A stretch of 64,000 bases of DNA from Phyllostachys edulis. Lineage: Eukaryota > Streptophyta > Magnoliopsida > Poales > Poaceae. The stretch is from positions 60,882,611 to 60,946,610 of the forward strand of contig CM070548.1 of assembly GCA_036346405.1 (NCBI GenBank), read 5' to 3'. The notes beneath the pieces are model-generated. The model worked only from the letters and a program-made list of their open reading frames with translations. It ran no database searches and was not told the origin of the DNA. Shown piece by piece: positions 56,701-64,000 of the stretch; within the stretch, counting starts at the first letter, position 1, and each line of letters begins with the position of its first letter. The position numbers and the translations under genes are program-made.

Positions 56701-57455
56701 ATTATCATTCAGGGAAAGCCAATGTCGTTGCCGATGCATTGAGCCAAAAATCGCAATGCAACTGCATTTCAATTATACCCGAAACGAAGGCCCTATGCAA
56801 CGAATTTCAAAGGCTCAACTTGGATATGGTTAGCGAGGGTTTTCTCGCGTCCTTGGAAGTGAAACCTACCCTAGAGGACCAGATCAAGATGGCCCAAAAG
56901 AATGACAAGGGTATGGAAAGGATTAAGGATGAAATGAAGGCCGGCAAAGCCAAGTGTTTCTCCGAAGACGACCAAGGATTTTTGTGGTTCGGAAAGCGAT
57001 TGGTTGAGCCAAATGACACGAAGCTTAAAGGATTAATCCTTCAAGAAGCCCATAACTCTCTTTTCTCCATTCACCCAGGAAGCTCCAAGATGTATCAAGA
57101 CTTGAAGCAAAAATTGTGGTGGACTCGAATGAAGCGGGAGATTGCACGCTTTGTTGCCGAGTGTGATGTGTGTCAACGGGTGAAAGCCGAACACCAACGG
57201 TCAGCGGGCATGCTTCAACCCCTCCCCATACCCGAGTGGAAGTGGGATGAAATTGGCATGGATTTCATCACCGGGCTTCCAAAGACTCAGCAAGGGTATG
57301 ACTCCATATGGGTAATTGTCGACCGATTGTCGAAAGCTGCTCACTTCATTCCCGTTAAGACCACTTATTCGGGAAACCAATTGGCGGAGTTGTACATCTC
57401 CAGAATTGTATGTCTCCATGGTGTGCCTAAGATAATTGTTTCAGATCGAGGTACC
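53730..57455 (+). pseudogene. Ty3/gypsy gag-pol, single frame with seven stops, cut in integrase
   Basis: One reading frame from the ATG at 53730 to 57455 encodes gag and pol without a single frameshift. Gag includes FYASNQLEGAACAWWDNF (about 54170) and a zinc knuckle near 54805 (CFTCGIQGNFADRC) whose His is replaced by Asn. Then come the protease (VLFDSGASHSFM, about 55030), RT (MCVDYRPLNEVTIKNKYPLP near 55670, FIDDILVYS near 55970), RNase H (FDIYCDASHHGLG, about 56405), the integrase zinc finger (HNSLFSIHPGSSKMY to CDVCQRVK) and the integrase core (GMDFITGLPKTQ.GYDSIWVIVD, IIVSDRG). Stops lie at 53874, 53946, 54474, 55806, 56049, 56562 and 56664. Each can be explained by one C-to-T or G-to-A change. 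At 57455 the integrase is cut by the next element. RT context fits the Tekay/Del chromovirus group. Confidence 0.92.
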
Positions 57456-58130
57456 TGTCGACGATCGAATCGCCGATCTTACGAAAATAAACGAGGAAAA
57501 TGACGTGGAATATCCTGGAATGGAATGGGGGTCGCTCTTTATTGATATGAACTGGATTTACAAGATGTGGCTAAGTACTACCCTGAATTACACTGAATGG
57601 AGGAATGCTTAACCGGGCAATCAGACTTAGAATATGAGTCTAAGGCTGATTATCTAGCTTCTAATTCCACCGCTTAGGCTTCTGTGCATATCTTTGCCTT
57701 GGCCTTGTTTTGTGTATCGCCTATCGTCTCCCTTCTTGTCTCTGTTTTCCTTTTGTGCTTCACCTTTAAATAACTTCCGAAGAGGTGGCAGTTACTCCTG
57801 GAGAAGACGTCCCTGGTGAAGCGTTACGACTGGTCGGAACGGTAGAGAAGTTAGCAATGTGCTAACTTCCTTGCGGTTGCTTGTGAAAAGCTTAACCGTA
57901 GGGTGGTTAATAGTCGATGTCTCGGGGTTGTACCATCGCATGGTTTGGAGCGTTAACACGTGTTCCATTCATAATACGATAAGAAATACCATTCATAAAT
58001 TTTACGGCGGTTATCTCGGTCGAGGATTAGGCACAAAGCCTCATCCGGCCAGTGGTACCCATTAAGTAACCTCTGAATACTAACGACCGGAGGTCGTCGG
58101 TCTTAGGGTTACGACCATGAAAACGTATGG
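57456..58130 (-). repeat. LTR of a Tat/RIRE2-like gypsy element (right end approximate)
   Basis: Begins tgtcgacgatcg directly after gtacc (57451-57455), where it cuts the host gypsy integrase, so 57456 is a true element end. On the minus strand it is the 3' LTR. A minus-strand TTATTTAAAGG near 57761-57772 may be its TATA box. The right boundary and polypurine tract could not be located. The matching gtacc duplication would lie beyond the window. Confidence 0.6.
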
Positions 58131-58549
58131 TCTTTTACTATATATTAAAATAATACATAGATGTTTTAATCCTCGTCGGCTAGCCCCGAACTTTAAATGA
58201 ACTGTCGTGTATATACCTTTTCCGATGAAATCGTATCGGCGTAACCCATTTAATGTCGTGGTATACGAAGTGATGCATGTTCACTTTAAAGTTGAGAACT
58301 TGCCTTGGGAAGCGAAGAGTTCTCTGTCGTTTGAACAAAAAGAAGCTTTTTGTCGGTTGGACTTTTGTAGAAATCCTTCAAAGTATCGGAAGGTTATAAG
58401 ATCTCCTCTCATTGGGCTCTTAGAATTTTTATGCTTCCAAATCCCCTTCGATCCTTTTAGCTTCTCGCCAAGAAATCCTCCAGAGTCTTTTCTGTTCTTC
58501 CGACCACAAAGTCTCCAACTTTTGCTACTCATTCTTGAGGATTTTAGCC

Positions 58550-61443
58550 ATGTCGAGCAGAGATTACAAAGTGGTTGCCTTGAATTGGGCAAGAAAAACT
58601 TCGAGGCCTTGAAGAAGATGGGAATGCTCCCAGATAGGAATCGATTAATTGGAGACCGCGATCGGAGAGCATTTTCCGAGCCGTGAAGATGGCGAAATCC
58701 TGTTTTTCTTGCCTACATCGAATGTGAAATTTGAGACTACCGGTACACAAATTCCTCCTCCGCGTTCTTGAACATTACGGGGTGGAATTGGTGAATTTGG
58801 CCCCAAATTCGATCGCAAATATTAGTATTTTCGCATATTTGTGCGAGGCATACCTGGGAATACAACCGAACTTGAAGCTCTTTAGTTATTTCTACCGCAT
58901 GGTGATGGGAAAATCTGCGGCAAAATCTGAGGCAGCTCCTGGGGAATGCACATTGCGTCTTCATGACGGGAAGGCCGATGAGTACATCTTCATGTATGCG
59001 AAATCTTCGTGGTCATCATGGAAAAATCTTGGTTTTACATGACGGTTCTGAAGACGATGGCCTCTACTTGGCGGAACTAGAGCAAGTGAAAACTCCAAGT
59101 GGAAGGAAACCAGAAGAAGACGGGGATAGTCAAGAGATGGGCGGATGCCATCTATGACTTCGAGTCGAGGGCCCGACTTCGTGGCATGTGGTGAAGGATT
59201 TCACCTTTCGCCGATTAGCCCATTGAAGCTCCTGACTCATTCCTGCTCTGGTGCCTTGATCGTGATGAAGCTACCTCGGAAGGTGGTAAGTCTTTGAGAT
59301 AAATTCGATCGGTATTTTGATTTGATTAATGTATTACCTTAAAATCTGTCTATTCTTCCTTCAGTTAAAGCTCTTTCCCCTGGGGAAATTAGAGAACGAG
59401 TCGAGGATGATCTGCGGGGAACTGGAGAAAAGGTGAATGCCCCAAGATCTTAGCCAGTAACTCCTATTGAAGGAGACTGCAAGGCTTAAGGTAATTTAAT
59501 CAAAAATTCCTTTTACCATGTGTATACATATATTCCGACCAGATTTCCAATCGTGCTCTACTTTTGCAGTCGGTCGGATTGCGAATCATACAATCTGGTG
59601 AGGATCAACGTCCCACCTTAGTTCCGACCGAGTCGTGCCCTGAGGCACTTGAAGGAGATGAATCCCTCGAGGTAATAGAACATTTCGGAATCATATATGT
59701 ACGAATTTTTTAGATAAAAGGATTTCTTCACCCAATCAAATTTGTTCTTTGATTTAGGTGGATAAGCCTGAGGGCCCGCAGAATGTAACTGCGGAGGTCA
59801 GAGAACTCAGAGTGGTCGTGGCACGACCTTACGGTTATTCTTGAAACAAGCGATCCGGAGATTGATGAAACCACTCCCTCCGGCCGGATAGTCGAAATGC
59901 GGTCCTTGATGAACCGGTCGAGGACATAGCTTCCGACATCTTGTTGGAGGATGTGAGGTTCAACAAACCTTCTTTGGTCGTAACCAAAGAAAATTGGAGG
60001 AGAAGAAAAGGAAGGCTAAGCGGCACAGATTTCTCTCTTGCGCGTTTCACACAGTCAAATCCCGGAGATTAACAAGGTATGTACAAATGAAAGTGGTCGT
60101 ATAAGTATGTACCTCTAATAATTCCTTGATGATTTGATACTTTGAACTTCCCATCTTCGGTTTGCATAGGTCTTACGGTGTTCGGTCGTTTCCACTGTGT
60201 TCTTCTGAGGACTGCACTGTGGAAGTTCCCGATCAGAGCACTTCTCGGGACAAAGTTCTGAGGAAATAGTGGTCGAAGAAGCCCCGGCGGTGACAAGAAC
60301 AACGGTTGAGTTGGATCCTTTGGTGATTGAAACCCTTACGTGGAGGTAGATGCCTCGAGAGGTCTCAACGAGTTCGATCCTCGCGATAACCCTTCCCAAC
60401 CTAACAAGTTCCTTTTAGTCCCGATTCATCGAGGATAAGGAGCTTGATGAGGCGTGGCGAAAGTATCGGATACTCAACTCAAGATGCACCTGATTTGATT
60501 TTTGCCGGTTATAATGACCGAGCAATTGAATAAGTATTCTCGACCGACTTCATAGCTCTTCTTTAAAAGTTTATAAGAAACTTAAGAAAGAGAACGCTAT
60601 TTGTGTAGCATTTGGTCGAGAACTTTCTTTGTGATCGGAGGATGACCCAAATGAAGTTAAGGACTTGGAGCAAAAGCACTCAGAGTTGGAAAGTAAGAAC
60701 TTTTCCTTTTGAACTTTTGTTTCTTCTTCAATACTTTGCTCCTCTACAATTATTCTCCTTATCGTATTCGATAGATCCGGAGAAAATAAAAGAGGAGGTT
60801 GTGGTGAGAAAGCCAAGACAGCTCTTCTTGAAGAAGAAATAAAAGCTAAAGACCGATCATTTCTTGAAGCAAGTTCACTAAAGACCTATGATCGTTGAAA
60901 CAACGACCAAATATGAAACACTTAGCAAAACAAATGAAGGTAATATGTCGTAAGCTTGATTTTTCCTTCACTTATGCTTGTGTTCATTAAGCGATTTGTT
61001 TTTGCGAGCAAGCGCAAATCTTGAACAGAGTAAAAAAACTCGAAATTTGAGCGGGATAAGGAGGCGCTCTTGCTCAAAATATTGATGAAAAGATTCATGC
61101 TTTGAACAAGATGATCTTTGATATGGGATCGAGGATCAAGCCTGCCTTCCTTAGGAGATCCAATAGAAAAAATGAACTATTTGGGTCAACTTCTAGAGGA
61201 CCTTAAAGTTACTGCTCAAAACTACTCGGACGAATTATGCGTGCCCTAAAAGCAGGCGTTGCAAGTGGAGTTAGTTTTGCTTTGGCAAACCGAAAGCTTC
61301 CGACCCTCCATAGATCTCCAAGCTGTTAAAGATGACTTCAATCGCCCACTGAGGAGGCGACCAAGTTCATGGAAGAACTCGGGCCACTCGGAGATATAGT
61401 TGTAGAGGAGATGGAGGTCGAATCTCCGACAAACAATAGTTAG
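58550..61443 (+). pseudogene. Antisense ORF of the Tat-like element (Transposase_28 'gypsy type' protein)
   Basis: Plus-strand gene opposite in direction to the element's pol. The start MSSRDYKVVALNWARKTS is at 58550. The best domain, GEILFFLPTSN then RLPVHKFLLRVLEHYGVELV.. to CEAYLGIQPNLKLFSYFYRM (about 58690-58905), is the 'putative gypsy type transposon' domain of grass genomes. Its biochemical role is unknown. Later parts are charged and coiled-coil-like (60600-61400), ending at a TAG at 61441. Three good introns are visible: 59286-59364, 59491-59569 and 59672-59757, each GT...AG with pyrimidine-rich acceptors. Frame changes and stops break it. Tat elements are known to carry such an extra ORF, often antisense, between pol and the 3' LTR. 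Confidence 0.7.
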
Positions 61444-62433
61444 GTGGGAATATTTCTTAGAGTAGGTTCTGCAAGTGTAAAAATATTTGAATATCTATGA
61501 AAACTTACCTTTTATGTCATTGACAAAGCTTTTGTTTATCCTGCTTGACTTTTTTAAAATTCTCGTATATTTCCTAGCCCCGAACGCTTTATAGTAGAAG
61601 AACGTTCTTGCATACAAGCGGTGAGCCAAGAAAGAGAATAAAAAGAGGTCATAACCATGTATGTGAGTTTTGAAGGTATGTTTGGACATGTAAGACAAAA
61701 GCGATCGTTGCGACTAGGAAATCAAATGTGGTCGACTAACAGATGATTTCGACTAGTTATAGATCTTTGTTTGTCATAATGGAAATACCAATCAAAAACA
61801 CTATATATGGTCGGAAAAAGACTTTGTCAAACTTGACATAAGAAGAAATGCAAATATGTATGCAACAAATTATAAGTGAACTTTGTTTATATCTATTGTC
61901 CCATAACTGCTGGAACTAATGCTAAGACACGAAGGCATACGACATATTTCTTGAAACGTGTTCAAATTCTCAGATCCGATCGTAGCGAGGATCGAAGAAA
62001 AGAACCGTCGCTAGGAAGCTCCTTCCATTAAGGTGACCACGTCGCGAAAAAGGAGAGACTTCGACTAGGAGGCTTTCCGTGTCCCACCAATAACTGAGAC
62101 AAGAATAGACCGTAATCTTAAAATAATGAAGCATAATCTTCGAGATCGTAAGCATATCATTCATGAGATAGTTAGTTGTGTGGCGCTCGATTACTCATTT
62201 TCTTTGAGAAAAGAGTGTAGTCGCGTGGGAATCATTTGAAGAAAAATGCTCACGACTAGGACCATAGAGTATCGAGATCCTTAAAAAGGATATCGGAGAG
62301 AAAAATGTCTTCTCCACTGGACTAACAATAATAAACGACTGAATGTAGGTGTATATATATAAGCAAGGTTGCACTTCTTAATTAATTAATGAATTTAATG
62401 AAATTGAAATTGAAAGAAATGAAAGAATGAAAA
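61444..62433. other. Non-coding spacer between antisense ORF and pol
   Basis: AT-rich sequence between the convergent ends of the antisense ORF and pol. No coding frame with a domain was seen. Confidence 0.5.
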
Positions 62434-64000
62434 TTAAACATAGAACTTACGCAATTGATCGATGTTCCAAGAATTTGACAAAATTTGCCCATCAGACATA
62501 GCCATCAGACGGAACACAGTCGGGTTACTTGACCACGATGTAAGGACCTTCCCATTTAGGAGAAAGTTTATTGCGATTTGTTTGGCTCTGAATTTTTCTG
62601 AGAACCAGATCACCTCTAGCAAGGTCACGCGGCCGCACCTTACGACTATGGTACCTTCGCATGGCTTGTTGGTAGACTGCTGATCGTACAAGGGCTTGGT
62701 TTCGTCGTTCTTCAAGGAAATCGACGTCGTCGAGTCGTCGTTCATTCTGATCATTTTCGTCAAAACGATCAGTTCGAGCAGAGCCAATTTTGAGTTCTGG
62801 AGGAAGCATGGCTTCAGCACCATAAACCAAAAAGAATGGAGTTTCACCGGTCGCACGATTGTGTCGTGGTTCAAACGCCCATAACACGAGGGAAGTTCTT
62901 TAACCCAAGCGCCGACCGCTTGATTAATCGGTCAATACTCGGCGCTTGATCCTCGCATAAGGATACCATTAGCCCGCTCAACTGCTCCGTTGCTCTGCGG
63001 ATGTGCAACAGAAGCAAAATGAACTTTGACACCAAGTTCATCGCAGAACTCCTGGAATTGACTGCTGGAGAACTGGGAACCATTGTCTGTGATGATACGA
63101 CTGGGTACACCAAATCGCGTGATCACATTTTTCAAGAGAAATCTCTTAGCGGCCTCAGTTGTTATTTTAACAACTGGCTCGGCTTCAATCCATTTTGTAA
63201 ACGTGTCAATCATGACGAAAAGGAATTGAAGCCCCGGGTGCTCTTGGGAAAGGTCCCGAATGTCCATCCCAAAGTTGCAAAAGGCCAAGAAAGAGGAATT
63301 GTTTGTAAGGCTTGTCTTTGGTGGGTGTACTTGTCGGCTATAAACCGACATTGTACACACTTCGTCACAAGCTCTTTTGCATCATGAAGGGCGCTTGGCG
63401 AAGAATAGCCTTGCTTAAGGCTTTACCGACTGTGGTTCGTAGGAATGGTGTGCTCCACGAGACGCCTTCATGGATTTCGGTTAGCAATCTAATGCCATCC
63501 GTTTGAGATATGCATCTCATCAACACTCCATGAGATCCTCGTTTATACAAGATACGCTCGATTAGAGTGTATGATTTGGCTTTTCGTGCTATCGATCGGC
63601 CTCTACATCATCTTCTGGAATTGTGTCATGTCAAGATAATTGTAGATCGATGTCATCCGCTCTCTACCGTGATCGTGATAAATACCAACCGTCAACGACA
63701 CTGTGGAGCATCCATGTTTCCTTGATTAGTTTGTTCAACTTGCAAAGAATCATGTATGTTCTCGGAAGGCTCAACTACCGAGGGTGAATTGAGTTGCTCG
63801 AGAAAAACTCCGGCGGGGCGGCCGACCTCGTGGAGGCCATCCGTGCCAACCTGTCCGCCAGAAAGTTTTCCTTTCTAGGAATATGTTGATCTGAAACCAA
63901 GAAGTGCTTTTCAAGTTTTCATACTTCCGCCAGATAAGATGACATCTTGGTACTAGAGCATTGATACTTTTTCCCACTTGATTCGCTACTAGTTGAGAAT
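62434..64000 (-). pseudogene. Tat/RIRE2-like gypsy pol, integrase end (continues past window)
   Basis: Minus-strand pol. From the window edge inward come a decayed RNase H/linker part and the integrase zinc-finger region (LYKRGSHGVLMRCISQTDG-like, 63370-63550). The integrase core is at 62935-63280: FVMIDTFTKWIEAEPVVKI with the first Asp, RIITDNGSQFSSSQFQEFC with the second, and HPQSNGAVERANG with the catalytic Glu. The C-terminal part follows (GETPFFLVYGAEAMLPPE, KLSPKWEGPYIVVK). It ends in MSDGQILSNSWNIDQLRKFY at a stop at 62434. Frame changes lie near 62530, between 62880 and 62935, and near 63360. Catalytic residues are all present. This element cut the gypsy integrase at 57455. Confidence 0.88.

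Overview
This is nuclear DNA of a grass. The transposon families, the high GC at third codon positions of the intact genes, and the SINE and Stowaway-like MITEs all suggest Oryza or a close relative, but the species cannot be fixed from the sequence alone. The window is mostly nested retrotransposons and DNA transposons, with two intact protein-coding genes: an MKS1-type VQ-motif regulator (11205-11942, +) and a TED6/TED7-like proline-rich membrane protein (44775-45761, +).

Left arm (1-12647). It opens with the 3' end of a chromodomain Ty3/gypsy element and its 3.05-kb LTR (513-3563). Next come a CACTA terminal fragment, a GC-rich patch with a candidate first exon on the minus strand, a 3.16-kb solo LTR (5110-8268) with a GAGGG target-site duplication, a Stowaway-like MITE, a second MITE split by a tRNA-derived SINE, and the VQ gene.

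Middle (12648-43316). A decayed Ty1/copia element (5' LTR 12648, truncated 3' LTR ending 27395) is split by a non-autonomous LTR element at 17492-27050. That element lies on the minus strand, has a CCAAT duplication, two LTRs of about 4.39 kb and only 771 bp of non-coding interior. After it come a 1.6-kb LTR-like block, a LINE on the minus strand that has lost its reverse transcriptase end, and a 9.28-kb CACTA transposon (32292-41575) carrying TNPD and a second transposon gene on the minus strand. A truncated LTR of the same large family as the solo LTR closes the stretch.

Right arm (43317-64000). The TED7-like gene is followed by a second, diverged copy of its 3' untranslated region and by several gene fragments. 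From 48405 a gypsy element (4.7-kb 5' LTR, tRNA-Met primer site, single-frame gag-pol with seven stops) runs until its integrase is cut at 57455. The element that cut it, a Tat/RIRE2-like gypsy on the minus strand, carries an intron-containing ORF antisense to its own pol and runs off the window.

Several large-LTR elements share primer-site and polypurine-tract sequence, which suggests a common replication machinery. In the two near-identical LTRs at 17492 and 22655, and in the CACTA, sequence differences pile up at CAG/CTG positions. That pattern looks more like read or consensus error at methylated CHG sites than like evolution, so many frameshifts in the young transposons may be artefacts.
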